DNA from: an uncultured Corynebacterium sp.
GTDB taxonomy: Bacteria; Actinomycetota; Actinomycetes; Mycobacteriales; Mycobacteriaceae
Direction of reading: 5' to 3'
DNA: 57,475 bases
Assembly: GCF_946221935.1 (NCBI RefSeq)
Contig: NZ_CAMIGN010000015.1
Span: 1-57,475 of the forward strand
Position numbers and translations under genes: made by a program. Under the pieces are notes generated by a model that ran no database searches, was not told the origin of the DNA, and saw nothing but the letters and a program-made list of their open reading frames with translations. Position 1 is the stretch's first letter. The number at the start of each line of letters is the position of its first letter. Positions 8,430 through 18,042 of this stretch are shown here, piece by piece.

Positions 8430-9233
8430 ATGCTGAAGATCGCGGATAAGGAATTCGACTCACACCTCATCATGGGAACCGGTGGATCCAGCAGCCAAGC
8501 GCTGTTGGAAGAAGCGCTGGTGGCCAGCGGGACTCAGCTGACGACGGTGGCGATGCGCCGACACAGTGCGCAGACTACGGGAGGCGGCGAGAGCGTATTC
8601 GAGCTGCTAAATCGCCTGAATATCGACGTTCTGCCGAATACCGCCGGGTGCCAGACTGCACGCGATGCGATGTTGACGGCCCAGTTGGCACGCGAAGCAT
8701 TGGGAACCAATTGGGTGAAGGTGGAAGTTATCGCAGACGACCACACACTGCTGCCGGACGTGGTGGAGCTGGTGGATGCCTGCGAAATGCTGGTGGCCGA
8801 GGGCTTTGTGGTGCTGGCCTACACCAGCGACGACCCGGTGGTTGCCAGGCGACTGGAAGACGTAGGCGTGGATGCTGTCATGCCGCTGGGCTCCCCAATC
8901 GGCACTGGACTAGGCATTTTGAACCCTCACAACATTGAACTGATCTGCTCCCGCGCACAGGTTCCGGTGCTGCTGGACGCAGGCGTGGGTACGGCCTCCG
9001 ACGCAGCACTTGCGATGGAGCTGGGCTGCTCCGGTGTGCTACTGGCTAGCGCAGTCAATCGCTGCCAGGATCCGGTTGCGATGGCACAGGCCATGAAAGC
9101 TGCTGTGGAAGCCGGACGGTTGGCACGCGAAGCGGGACGCATCCCGCAGCGTACGCACGCGCAGGGCGCACTTGCTTCCTCCAGCTTCGATGGTCTGGCC
9201 AGCTGGGATGGCTGGGCTGACGAGGTTCTGTAA
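8430..9233 (+). CDS. thiG: Thiazole synthase ThiG
   Basis: Forms the thiazole phosphate from deoxyxylulose phosphate, dehydroglycine and ThiS-thiocarboxylate. A 267-residue TIM-barrel. K97 in WVKVEVI fits the Schiff-base lysine of the family. Other family features are HLIMGTGGS near the N-terminus, PLGSPIGTGLG and PVLLDAGVGTASDA. Its TAA stop overlaps the thiF ATG by one base, so the two are translationally coupled. Confidence 0.95.
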   Translation: MLKIADKEFDSHLIMGTGGSSSQALLEEALVASGTQLTTVAMRRHSAQTTGGGESVFELLNRLNIDVLPNTAGCQTARDAMLTAQLAREALGTNWVKVEVIADDHTLLPDVVELVDACEMLVAEGFVVLAYTSDDPVVARRLEDVGVDAVMPLGSPIGTGLGILNPHNIELICSRAQVPVLLDAGVGTASDAALAMELGCSGVLLASAVNRCQDPVAMAQAMKAAVEAGRLAREAGRIPQRTHAQGALASSSFDGLASWDGWADEVL

Positions 9234-10420
9234 TGCTCAGCGATTACACAACACTGCCCGCAGCGGAGTTAAAGCGCGTGGCACGGCAGACGATCCTTCC
9301 CGGCCACGGACTGCGGGAACAGGAGCGTCTACACGAGGCGCATGTGCTGGTGATTGGAGCGGGTGGGCTGGGTTGCCCGCTGATGCAATCACTGGCAGCG
9401 GCGGGAGTTGGTCATATCTCCGTCATTGACGATGACACGGTGGATATCACCAATATTCACCGCCAGATCCTGTTCGGCGCCAGCGACGTTGGCCGGGCGA
9501 AGGTGGACGTCGCGGGTGCACGGCTGCGGGAGCTGCAGCCCGGCCTGCGTTTTAGTGGTCTCCACGGGCGTTTTGGCGCTGACAATGCCGCTGAACTGCT
9601 AGAGGGCGTGGACGTGTTGATCGACGGCTCCGATACCTTCGCGACGAAGTTCCTCGCCGCAGATGCCGCCGAGGCCACCGGCACTCCCCTGGTATGGGGT
9701 TCCGTGCTGCGTTATCGCGGTGACGTGGCCGTCTGGTGGTCGGGTTCTACCGCAGAACCGGATGGTCGAGGTGTCGGCATGCGCGACCTCTACCCCAGCC
9801 AGCCGGATCCCGACAGTGTGCCGGACTGCGCGACCGCCGGAGTGCTAGGCGTGACGACCTCCGTTGTCGCCGGTCTCATGGCCACCGAAACCATCAAGTT
9901 TCTGCGCGATCCGTCCGCGCGCGTACAGCAGGTTGGGAAGCTGCATATTTATGACGCCCTTAGCGCCAGCATTCAGCATTTCAACGTCACCGCTGATCCT
10001 CAGCGACAGCTGGTTACCAAGATCGTGACTACAGAAGCGTCAGATTGCGCGGTGGAGCCGTCGAGCAGTGAGGTGGAAACGGGAGAGGCAAATTCGCTGC
10101 TACACGATCTTGAAAGTGGCACGGCGATCGCGATTGATGTGCGTGAACCGGGAGAGAAAGCCATCAAGGATCTGCCGACATTCGCCATCCACCCTGGCTA
10201 TCACCTGCCCACCTCTGTGTGGAGCGAACAGCCGGAGCTGGCGGAACAACTCCTTGGCAGTATCGGGGCTGAAGAACCTAACGCCGACGTCGTGATCTAC
10301 TGCGCATCGGGGAAGCGTTCTGCGAGCTTTGTCGAACGCTTTGAGAAGCACGCCGCCGGGCAGGGTGTGCACTTGCACAACCTGCCCGGCGGGGCGAATG
10401 AGCACGGGGTAGAGATCTAA
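9233..10420 (+). CDS. thiF: ThiF/MoeB-type adenylyltransferase with C-terminal rhodanese domain
   Basis: Adenylates the ThiS C-terminus. 395 residues in two domains. The E1-like NAD/ATP-binding domain (about 15-260) carries GAGGLGC (42-48) and the usual segment ending IHRQILFG. The rhodanese domain (about 285-395) has a candidate persulfide cysteine C357 in IYCASGKRS. The fusion lets one protein both activate ThiS and deliver sulfur. Homologous proteins also serve molybdopterin synthesis, so dual use is possible. The gene ends 4 bp into the convergent argH and contains a long hairpin near its 3' end. Confidence 0.9.
   Translation: MLSDYTTLPAAELKRVARQTILPGHGLREQERLHEAHVLVIGAGGLGCPLMQSLAAAGVGHISVIDDDTVDITNIHRQILFGASDVGRAKVDVAGARLRELQPGLRFSGLHGRFGADNAAELLEGVDVLIDGSDTFATKFLAADAAEATGTPLVWGSVLRYRGDVAVWWSGSTAEPDGRGVGMRDLYPSQPDPDSVPDCATAGVLGVTTSVVAGLMATETIKFLRDPSARVQQVGKLHIYDALSASIQHFNVTADPQRQLVTKIVTTEASDCAVEPSSSEVETGEANSLLHDLESGTAIAIDVREPGEKAIKDLPTFAIHPGYHLPTSVWSEQPELAEQLLGSIGAEEPNADVVIYCASGKRSASFVERFEKHAAGQGVHLHNLPGGANEHGVEI
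10353..10392. other. Long intragenic hairpin at the thiF/argH convergent junction
   Basis: Perfect 12-bp arms (CCGCCGGGCAGG 10353-10364; CCTGCCCGGCGG 10381-10392) enclose a second near-perfect arm (GTGTGCA/TGCACAA), leaving a 2-nt centre. It lies in the last codons of thiF, 25 bp from its stop, where the two operons collide. No T-run follows on either strand. It may act as a transcription barrier for both operons or protect the thi mRNA 3' end; this is inference. Confidence 0.6.
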
Positions 10421-11859
10421 ACCAGTCGGGTCTTCTTCTCGGCCCACTTGCGGTTTTCGTTCGCTGCCTCGCGTACGCGCTCCTTTTGCTCTGCCACACG
10501 CACACCCGCGGTGCCACCGCGGGTAGAGCGGGAAGCTACTGCACCGTCGATAGTCAACACCTCGCGCACCTCAGGGGTCAGTGCCTCGTGCACGCCCACC
10601 AACTCTTCGTCAGTGAGATCCACCAAATCCACACCTCGAGATTCAGCGATGCGCACGCAGGAACCAGAGGCCTCGTGAGCAACGCGGAACGGAACACCCT
10701 GACGCACCATCCACTCCGCCAGATCCGTAGCCAGGGTGAAGCCAGCGGGAGCGAGTGCGCGCAGGCGCTCCGGGTGGAAAGTGAGGGTACCCACCAGACC
10801 AGCCATCGCCGGCAGCAGCAGGTTCAACTGAGCGACGGAATCCGCAATTGGCTCCTTATCCTCCTGCAGGTCGCGGTTATAAGCCAGTGGCATGGCCTTC
10901 AGCGTAGCCAGCAGCCCGGTGGCATTACCGATCAAGCGGCCGGTCTTGCCACGCATCAGCTCAGCCACATCCGGGTTCTTCTTCTGCGGCATGATGGACG
11001 AGCCGGTCGACCACTCATCAGCAAGCGTGACATAACCGAACTCCGGGGTGGACCAGGCGATGATTTCCTCGGCAAGACGGGAAAGATCCACTGCCACCTG
11101 GGCAAACACAAAGGCTGCCTCAGATGCGAAGTCGCGGGAACTGGTGGCGTCAATAGAGTTATCCGCAGCAGAGTCAAACCCGAGCTCCTGCGCGATGGCC
11201 TCCGGGTCGAGCGCTAGAGAGGAACCCGCCAGCGCGCCGGAACCATAAGGGGACACGGCGAGGCGCTTGTCGAGATCCTGGAAACGCTGAACATCGCGCA
11301 GCAGCGGCTGTGCATGCGCCAATAGCTGGTGAGACAGGAGTACCGGCTGGGCGGCCTGGAAGTGAGTCTTGCCCGGCATAATGACCTCCGGGTGGCGGTC
11401 TGCCTGGGCGACCAGCGCATCGACAACATCCAGGACACCAGCGGTAATGTCGCGGATCGCGTCGCGTAGCCACATGCGGAACAAGGTGGCCACCTGGTCA
11501 TTGCGGGAGCGTCCCGCACGCAGTCGACCGCCGACCTCGGGGCCGACGCGATCGATCAGGCCGCGTTCCATGGCGCCGTGGACATCCTCGTCGCTGGGAT
11601 CCGATCCGAACGAACCGTCCGCGACATCGGCGCCCAACTTCTGTAGACCGGCGATGAGGGTATCGAAATCCTCGTCGCTCAGCAGGTTGGCCTTGTGCAG
11701 CACCCGTGCATGAGCCTGCGAGGCCAGCACGTCATAAGGAGCCAAAACCCAATCGAAGTGAGTGGACTTCGACAGGGCGGCCATCGCCTCGGTCGGGCCG
11801 CCGGAGAAGCGGCCACCCCACAGGGCGCCCTCGTTTGTGCCGTGTGCCTCGGTGGTCAT
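10417..11859 (-). CDS. argH: Argininosuccinate lyase
   Basis: Last step of arginine synthesis: cleaves argininosuccinate to arginine and fumarate. 480 residues from the ATG at 11859, giving the typical N-terminus MTTEAHGTNEGALWGGRF; the open frame continues upstream but that part is composition-biased and overlaps argG. The fumarase/lyase superfamily signature GSSIMPQKKNPD is intact. It is the last gene of argCJBDFRGH, 46 bp after argG. Its stop overlaps the convergent thiF by 4 bp. Confidence 0.96.
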   Translation of the reverse strand: MTTEAHGTNEGALWGGRFSGGPTEAMAALSKSTHFDWVLAPYDVLASQAHARVLHKANLLSDEDFDTLIAGLQKLGADVADGSFGSDPSDEDVHGAMERGLIDRVGPEVGGRLRAGRSRNDQVATLFRMWLRDAIRDITAGVLDVVDALVAQADRHPEVIMPGKTHFQAAQPVLLSHQLLAHAQPLLRDVQRFQDLDKRLAVSPYGSGALAGSSLALDPEAIAQELGFDSAADNSIDATSSRDFASEAAFVFAQVAVDLSRLAEEIIAWSTPEFGYVTLADEWSTGSSIMPQKKNPDVAELMRGKTGRLIGNATGLLATLKAMPLAYNRDLQEDKEPIADSVAQLNLLLPAMAGLVGTLTFHPERLRALAPAGFTLATDLAEWMVRQGVPFRVAHEASGSCVRIAESRGVDLVDLTDEELVGVHEALTPEVREVLTIDGAVASRSTRGGTAGVRVAEQKERVREAANENRKWAEKKTRLV

Positions 11860-11905
11860 GGTTGGAAATGCTGCCTTTCTTTTCCTATTAGCCGTTGCTG
11901 AGCGG

Positions 11906-13102
11906 TTAGTTTGCCAGGTCGCGCTTCGAGGCGATCTTGGAGGACAGGCCGTGCAGCTCCACGAAGCCGCGAGCCATGGACTGATCGAAGGAGTCGCCCT
12001 CGTCGTAGGTGGCCAGGTTGAAGTCGTACAGGGACTTGCTGGAGCGGCGACCGTTGACGGTGATGGATCCTGCGTGCAGTACCAGGCGGATGTCGCCGGT
12101 GACGTGGCTCTGGGTGGACTCAATGAAAGCGTCCAGGGAGCGCTTCAGCGGGCTGAACCACAGGCCGTCGTACACCTGGTTCGACCACTCAGCATCAATG
12201 CCGCGCTTGTAGCGAGCCAGCTCGCGCTCAATCGTGACGGCCTCCAGTGCCTCGTGAGCGCGGATCAGGGTCATGGCACCCGGTGCCTCGTAAATCTCGC
12301 GGGACTTGATGCCCACCAGTCGGTCCTCGACCATATCCAAGCGGCCTACGCCCTGTGCACCAGCACGGCGGTTCAGCTCTTCGATAGCCTCCAGGACGGT
12401 GACCTTCTTGCCGTCAATGGCAACGGGCTTACCGGCCTCGAAGGAGATGATGACCTCGTCCGGAGCCTGACCCAGACCTGGATCCTCGGTGTAGGCGTAC
12501 ACGTCCTTGGTCGGTGCGTTCCACAGGTCCTCCAGGAAGCCGGTCTCCACAGCGCGGCCCCAAACGTTCTGGTCGATGGAGAACGGGGACTTCTTGGACT
12601 GCTCGATCGGGATGCCGTTTTCCTCAGCGAAGGCGATGGCCTTTTCACGGGTCCAAGCGTAGTCACGAACCGGGGCGATGATGTCCAGGTCCGGCGCGGT
12701 GTTGGCGAAGCCGACCTCGAAACGAACCTGGTCATTGCCCTTGCCGGTGCAGCCGTGGGCAACAGCGGTGCCGCCGTGCTCAGCAGCAGCCTCGGACAGG
12801 TGCTTCACGATCAGCGGGCGGGAGATAGCGGAGACCAGCGGGTACTCCTTCATGTACATGCCGTTGGCCTTGATCGTCGGCAAGCAGTAGTCGTTGGCGA
12901 ATTCATCGCGGGCATCCACGACGATGGACTCCACAGCGCCGGCGCCCAGTGCACGCTGGCGGACGGTCTCCATGTCCTCGCCGCCCTGGCCCAGGTCGAT
13001 GGAGACACAGACGACCTCAGCGTTGCGCTCCTTGGCAATCCAGCTGATAGCAACGGTGGTATCGAGTCCGCCGGAGTATGCGAGTACTACGCGATCCTTC
13101 AT
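11906..13102 (-). CDS. argG: Argininosuccinate synthase
   Basis: Condenses citrulline and aspartate with ATP use. 398 residues, the normal length. The N-terminal PP-loop SGGLDT (10-15) and the following VSIDLGQGGED are diagnostic. It lies between argR and argH in the cluster; purine-rich GAAGGGAAG and AGAGAAG precede the ATG. Secure. Confidence 0.97.
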   Translation of the reverse strand: MKDRVVLAYSGGLDTTVAISWIAKERNAEVVCVSIDLGQGGEDMETVRQRALGAGAVESIVVDARDEFANDYCLPTIKANGMYMKEYPLVSAISRPLIVKHLSEAAAEHGGTAVAHGCTGKGNDQVRFEVGFANTAPDLDIIAPVRDYAWTREKAIAFAEENGIPIEQSKKSPFSIDQNVWGRAVETGFLEDLWNAPTKDVYAYTEDPGLGQAPDEVIISFEAGKPVAIDGKKVTVLEAIEELNRRAGAQGVGRLDMVEDRLVGIKSREIYEAPGAMTLIRAHEALEAVTIERELARYKRGIDAEWSNQVYDGLWFSPLKRSLDAFIESTQSHVTGDIRLVLHAGSITVNGRRSSKSLYDFNLATYDEGDSFDQSMARGFVELHGLSSKIASKRDLAN

Positions 13103-13164
13103 TCTTCTCTACGCTTCCCTTCGAAAAATTCTCTTGTGTTCTTTTTGTTATCCGTTATTTGATT

Positions 13165-13629
13165 TTAGCTTTGTGCCAGGTGGAAGAAATACTCCCCCAG
13201 CTCCTTGCCGTTGAGGGGCTCTCGCGCCAGGACAAACACAGTGTCGTCACCGGCAATGGTGGCCACCACCCGGTTAACATCCGAGCGGTCCAGAATGCTG
13301 GCCAGGTACTGTGCCGCACCTGGCGGAGTACGCAGCACCGCGATGTTTCCCGAGTGGTCATGGTCAACCAGCAATTCTGCCAGCACTCGTCGCAGCTTGT
13401 CCGGCCCGTCCACCCGTACATCGTCGGAAAGGGAGTAGTAGACCTCTCCTCCTACGCGCACTTTCTTGGCACCCAAGTCCACCAGATCGCGAGACAGCGT
13501 TGCCTGCGTGACGTCGATGCCGCGGTTGACGAGGATGCCGAGCAGCTGGCGCTGGCTGGCTACCTTCTCGGCGCCGATGATGCGCCCGATCATGTCCTGC
13601 CGTGCTGTGCGGGTTAACGAAGAAGCCAT
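13165..13629 (-). CDS. argR: Arginine repressor ArgR
   Basis: Arginine-sensing transcriptional repressor of 154 residues. The N-terminal winged helix-turn-helix (about 1-75) includes SQRQLLGILVNRG and QATLSRDLVDLGAKKV. The C-terminal oligomerization and arginine-binding domain ends with an aspartate-containing segment (ATIAGDDTVFV). The ATG lies inside the end of argF (16-nt overlap), which suggests translational coupling. Its likely target is the argC promoter at 19103-19131. Confidence 0.95.
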   Translation of the reverse strand: MASSLTRTARQDMIGRIIGAEKVASQRQLLGILVNRGIDVTQATLSRDLVDLGAKKVRVGGEVYYSLSDDVRVDGPDKLRRVLAELLVDHDHSGNIAVLRTPPGAAQYLASILDRSDVNRVVATIAGDDTVFVLAREPLNGKELGEYFFHLAQS

Positions 13630-14549
13630 ACCATCAGCGCCTTTTGTGCATGCAGGCGGTTTTCCGCCTCGTCAAAGACCACAGACTGTGGCCCGTCGAT
13701 CACCTCGGTAGTCACTTCGTTGCCGCGGTAGGCCGGCAGGCAGTGCAGGAAGATCGCATCGTCCTTGGCGGTGCCCATTAGTTTTTCGTCTACCTGGTAC
13801 GGGCGCAGCGCACTGCGATCCTCGGAGGCATCCTGTCCCATTGACAGCCACGTATCGGTGATCACCACATCTGCGCCGGTGGCATCGACCTTATCCGTTA
13901 CGGTAATGGTCGCACCGGTCAGCTCCGCCCGCTTCTGCGCTCGCTCAACGAACTCTGCATCAGGCTGGAAACCCTTCGGTGCGGCGATGGTGATGTTCAC
14001 TCCCGCGGTGGCAAAGCCCAGCATGTAGCTGTTTGCCATGTTGTTCGCACCGTCGCCAAAGTACACGGCATTCAGCCCCTGGAGCTTTCCCTTGTGTTCC
14101 TTGATGGTCACGAGATCCGCCAAGATTTGGCAGGGGTGGAAGTCATCGGACAGCGAGTTGATAATCGGAACGCTCGCGGTCTCTGCCATCTGGTGCAGAT
14201 TGTCGTGGGCACCGGTGCGCCACACGATAGCGGTGGCGTAACGGGACAGTACCGCGCCGGTGTCCTGGTAGGTCTCGCCCTTGCCCATCTGGGAACTGCC
14301 GCTGTCTACGACGATGGCATTGCCGCCCAGCTCGGTGATGCCGGCGTCAAAAGAAAAGCGCGTGCGCGTAGAGGTCTTGTCGAACAAGACTGCGACAGAG
14401 CGACGTTCCAGTAGGTTGCGATAGCCATTGCCGTAGCGATTGTCCTTCAGTTCCTCGGCCAATGCCAGCACTTCGGCCTGCTCTTCCGGGGTGAGGTCAT
14501 CGTCGGCCAGCATGTGGCGCAGCGGCCCATTGTTAAGGGAGTTCGTCAT
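13614..14549 (-). CDS. argF: Ornithine carbamoyltransferase
   Basis: Makes citrulline from ornithine and carbamoyl phosphate. 311 residues. The carbamoyl-phosphate motif S60-TRTR-64 and the ornithine/catalytic HCLPA (about 270) are present. It lies 10 bp after argD and overlaps argR by 16 nt. No arcA or arcC genes are nearby, so it is the anabolic enzyme. Confidence 0.96.
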   Translation of the reverse strand: MTNSLNNGPLRHMLADDDLTPEEQAEVLALAEELKDNRYGNGYRNLLERRSVAVLFDKTSTRTRFSFDAGITELGGNAIVVDSGSSQMGKGETYQDTGAVLSRYATAIVWRTGAHDNLHQMAETASVPIINSLSDDFHPCQILADLVTIKEHKGKLQGLNAVYFGDGANNMANSYMLGFATAGVNITIAAPKGFQPDAEFVERAQKRAELTGATITVTDKVDATGADVVITDTWLSMGQDASEDRSALRPYQVDEKLMGTAKDDAIFLHCLPAYRGNEVTTEVIDGPQSVVFDEAENRLHAQKALMVWLLR

Positions 14550-14559
14550 GTGGTGTTCC

Positions 14560-15768
14560 TTAGTTCTGTTTACTCGAGCTCTTTTCGCTCTGTTCGCGGT
14601 TATCGTCCAGCATCTGCCTTATCTTGGTGACGCCACCCTGCACCTCCTGAGCCGAAATGTTCAGCGGGGGAACAATGCGGATCACGTCGGACTGGGGTTT
14701 GTTCACAATCAGCCCGTAATCAAGCGGGTCGAATGTCAGCGGTTCATCCAGCACGATGCCCAGCATGAGCCCGCGCCCGCGGATCGTCTGCACGCTGGGG
14801 TGGTCGACCAGACCGTCTCGGAAAGCCTGCGACTGGGTGGTGACGTTGGACAATAGATCCTCGGCCTCAATCGTGTCGATCACCGCATTCGCGGCGGCAC
14901 AGACCACGGGGTTACCGCCGAAGGTGGTTCCGTGCATGCCCTTGGCCAGAAGTTGTGCCTTCGGTAGGGCCAGCGTTGCACCGATCGGCAGGCCACCGCC
15001 CAGTCCCTTTGCCATGGTGATGACGTCCGGGAACACATCGGGTTCGTGCTGGAAGCCAAACCACTGGCCGGTGCGCCCCATGCCCGCCTGTACCTCGTCG
15101 ACGACCATGAGAATGCCGTGCTCGTCGCACAATTCGCGTACGGCGGCCAGGAATCCATCCGGTGCGGGGATCACGCCGGTCTCCCCTTGAATTGGCTCAA
15201 GGAAAATTGCGGCGGTGTCATCGTCCGCCAGCTCCCGGAGAGCCGCGATATCGCCGTAGGGGTAGTACTCCACTCCACCGGGCAACGGCTTAAAGGGTTC
15301 TTGCTTATCAGGCTGGCCGGTCAGGGCGAGCGCACCCATGGTGCGGCCGTGGAAGCCACGCTCGGCAGCCAGGATTTTAGTTCTTCCCGTAGCGCGGGCG
15401 ATCTTGAAGGCCGCTTCGTTGGCCTCTGCTCCGGAGTTGGAAAAGAACACGCGCGCTTCCGCGGCCTGCTCCCCCACCAGTCCCTTGAGCCGCTCAGCGA
15501 GTTTGATCACCTGCGGGTGGGCGAAAAGGTTCGACGTGTGGCTGAGCGTAGCGATCTGATTCGACACGGCGTCGACAACGGCAGGGTGAGCGTGCCCCAG
15601 AGCATTGACGGCGATGCCGGAGAGCAGGTCGAGGTATTCGTTACCCTCTGCGTCGGTGACGACGGTTCCGCGACCGGACACGAGCTCGCGTGGCGGAGTG
15701 CCGTACGTTTCGAACAGAGCGGCGTTCCAGTGGCTCTGCCAGTCGGTGGAGTTCATGTGCTGGCTCAT
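14560..15768 (-). CDS. argD: Acetylornithine aminotransferase
   Basis: PLP enzyme converting N-acetylglutamate semialdehyde to N-acetylornithine. 402 residues from the ATG at 15768, which overlaps the argB stop in an ATGA arrangement and has GGGAGGA upstream. The class III aminotransferase pattern is intact: NSGAEANEAAFK, VVDEVQAGMGRTG and the PLP lysine K254 in TMAKGLGGG. A longer frame would start inside argB and is not needed. Confidence 0.96.
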   Translation of the reverse strand: MSQHMNSTDWQSHWNAALFETYGTPPRELVSGRGTVVTDAEGNEYLDLLSGIAVNALGHAHPAVVDAVSNQIATLSHTSNLFAHPQVIKLAERLKGLVGEQAAEARVFFSNSGAEANEAAFKIARATGRTKILAAERGFHGRTMGALALTGQPDKQEPFKPLPGGVEYYPYGDIAALRELADDDTAAIFLEPIQGETGVIPAPDGFLAAVRELCDEHGILMVVDEVQAGMGRTGQWFGFQHEPDVFPDVITMAKGLGGGLPIGATLALPKAQLLAKGMHGTTFGGNPVVCAAANAVIDTIEAEDLLSNVTTQSQAFRDGLVDHPSVQTIRGRGLMLGIVLDEPLTFDPLDYGLIVNKPQSDVIRIVPPLNISAQEVQGGVTKIRQMLDDNREQSEKSSSKQN

Positions 15769-16730
15769 GACAAGTCCTCCCGGTAGTTGATAGCGGCGGG
15801 AATCTCGGTTCCGTCTACGTCCTCCCAATCTGCGGGGCAGATCATGGTGCCGATGCCGCCGGTGGTCATTAGCTCCAAGAGTACGGAGTGCGGGATTCGA
15901 CCGTCGATGACGTGTGCGGCCTGCACCCCGGTACGCAGGGCGTCAAGGCAGGCTTCCATCTTCGGTACCATGCCGGAATCCAGGTTAGGTAGCAGGTCGG
16001 AAAGCTGCTCCGGGGTGAGGCTGGAAACGAGCGAATCTTTGTTGGGCCAGTCTGTGTATAGGCCTTTAACGTTCGTGAGCACGATCAGTCTCTCGGCTCC
16101 CAGGGCACCAGCCAATGCACCGGCAGCCGTGTCTGCGTTGATGTTGTAGATGCGCCCTTGGTCATCGGGAGCGATCGTTGAGACGACGGGGATGCGGCCT
16201 GCGTCGATGAGATCTAGCAAGCTTTCTGCATTGACGTGTTCGATCTGCCCCACACGCCCAAGATCCACATCTTCCCCGTCGATGGTGATGGTGCGTTTGG
16301 AGGCGGTGAATAGTCCCGCGTCCTCACCCGAGGTGCCGACGGCGTATGGGCCGTGCTCGTTAATCAGGCCAACGAGCTCGCGTCCGACTTTGCCGAAGAG
16401 CACCATGCGAACGTATTCCATGACCTCCGGCGTTGTCACACGGAAGCCGCCCTTGAACTCGCCTTCCAGGCCGACGGTCTTCAGCATGTCGTTGATCTGC
16501 GGGCCACCGCCGTGCACCACGACCGGGCGGGCACCAATAGCGCGTAGAAAGACCATGTCGGCGGCGAATGCTCGCTTGAGATCCTCGTCGATCATCGCGT
16601 TGCCGCCGTACTTCACCACCACGATTTTGTCGCGGTAATGCAGCAACCAGGGCAGCGCTTCGGCCAGCACGTGGCTGCGCATTTCGGGGGTCAGCCCGGT
16701 GGTATCGATGGGCGGGTGATTGGAAGTCAT
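15765..16730 (-). CDS. argB: Acetylglutamate kinase
   Basis: Phosphorylates N-acetylglutamate. 321 residues. Amino-acid-kinase motifs are visible: KYGGNAMID (about 40), VVHGGGPQI (about 74) and the C-terminal NINADTAAGALA. Corynebacterial ArgB is the usual arginine feedback target; the sequence alone does not show sensitivity. It overlaps argD by 4 nt. Confidence 0.96.
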   Translation of the reverse strand: MTSNHPPIDTTGLTPEMRSHVLAEALPWLLHYRDKIVVVKYGGNAMIDEDLKRAFAADMVFLRAIGARPVVVHGGGPQINDMLKTVGLEGEFKGGFRVTTPEVMEYVRMVLFGKVGRELVGLINEHGPYAVGTSGEDAGLFTASKRTITIDGEDVDLGRVGQIEHVNAESLLDLIDAGRIPVVSTIAPDDQGRIYNINADTAAGALAGALGAERLIVLTNVKGLYTDWPNKDSLVSSLTPEQLSDLLPNLDSGMVPKMEACLDALRTGVQAAHVIDGRIPHSVLLELMTTGGIGTMICPADWEDVDGTEIPAAINYREDLS

Positions 16731-16817
16731 TGGTGCTTAGTCCCTAATCATTCGATTCTTGGTGCAGAGTGCTTTTGCAAGTCTGGGTGCATGCCAGATG
16801 AAGAGATAGGTGGAGTG

Positions 16818-18035
16818 CTAGGTGGAGTACTCAGAGTTGATCTCTACATAGGAGTACGAAAGGTCAGTGGTCCATACCGTCGCGCGCCCTTCGCCTACGC
16901 CAAGATCCACCTCGACAGCGATGTCCGCACCGGATAGGTCGACCGCCCGCGCACCGGGTGCACCGGTGGAGTTGATGCACACTGGGTGACCATTGAAGGA
17001 CACGCTGATAGCCTCTGGGTTCATCTTCACCGGTGCCATTCCCACTGCGGCTAGCACGCGGCCCCAGTTCGGATCCGAGCCGAACATTGCACACTTAAAG
17101 AGGTTGTCGCGGCCAATGACGCGAGCTGCGGTCTGCGCGTCCACGTCTGTTTCTGCGCCGCCGACGGTGATGGAGACTCTCTTTGTGACGCCCTCAGCAT
17201 CCGCCTGCAGCTGCATCGCGATATCCAAGCACACCTGGTGGATCGCAGCGTTAAATTCCTCTGCTTCGGGGGTCACTCCGGACGCACCGGAGGCCATAAG
17301 CAGCACGGTGTCATTGGTGGAGGTTGCACCGTCGATGTCAATGCAGTCGAAGGTCGTCGGGGTCGCACCCGCCAGTGCCTGCTGGGCCATCTCGGCACTG
17401 GGCAGGTGGGCGTCGGTAGTAATGAACACCAGCATCGTCGCCAGTGACGGAGCCATCATCCCCACGCCCTTGCCCATCGCACCGATGGACCAGCCGTCGC
17501 CGTGGTAAACAGCTTCCTTGGCCACGAGATCGGTGGTCATGATGGCACGGGCGGCGGCGTTTCCTGACGCAATGGACTGATCCAAATTTCCTGCGAGCTC
17601 ATCAATGCCCGAGATGATCTTGTCCATCGGTAGCACATCGCCAATAAGTCCCGTGGAACACACGGCAACGTCGCTGGGTTGGCAGCCCAACACCTCAGCG
17701 GCCTTATCCGCCGTGGCACGGGCATCCTTGTCGCCCTGGGCACCGTTACAGGCATTGGCATTTCCGGAGTTGACGACCACTGCACGGAAGCTGCCATCGT
17801 TATGTGCCTTGGTGTAGCGCACGGGAGCTGCCGTGACCTGGTTACGGGTAAACATTGCTGCAGCAATAGTGTCCGGACCGTCATTGCGGATCAGAGCCAT
17901 ATCCGACTTACCGGAAGGCTTAATGCCTGCAGTCACCGCGGCAGCGCTGAAGCCCCGAGGAACAGTCACACCGAGCTCTGCAGAGGTACTCTGCGCCGTG
18001 CTGGTGTCTGGGTTTGCTTCTTGTGGGTTATTCAT
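16818..18035 (-). CDS. argJ: Ornithine acetyltransferase / N-acetylglutamate synthase
   Basis: Recycles the acetyl group from acetylornithine to glutamate. 405 residues. The autocleavage motif LAT200ML with following FITTDAH is present, so it matures into two chains with Thr200 as nucleophile. Whether it is mono- or bifunctional cannot be read from sequence. It begins 7 bp after argC; an 87-bp gap separates it from argB. Confidence 0.95.
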   Translation of the reverse strand: MNNPQEANPDTSTAQSTSAELGVTVPRGFSAAAVTAGIKPSGKSDMALIRNDGPDTIAAAMFTRNQVTAAPVRYTKAHNDGSFRAVVVNSGNANACNGAQGDKDARATADKAAEVLGCQPSDVAVCSTGLIGDVLPMDKIISGIDELAGNLDQSIASGNAAARAIMTTDLVAKEAVYHGDGWSIGAMGKGVGMMAPSLATMLVFITTDAHLPSAEMAQQALAGATPTTFDCIDIDGATSTNDTVLLMASGASGVTPEAEEFNAAIHQVCLDIAMQLQADAEGVTKRVSITVGGAETDVDAQTAARVIGRDNLFKCAMFGSDPNWGRVLAAVGMAPVKMNPEAISVSFNGHPVCINSTGAPGARAVDLSGADIAVEVDLGVGEGRATVWTTDLSYSYVEINSEYST

Positions 18036-18042
18036 TGTCGGA

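Noticed and set aside
11762..13162. Long plus-strand open frame opposite argG (466 codons)
   Set aside because: Antisense shadow of argG and of the start of argH; no ribosome-binding site or recognisable domain.
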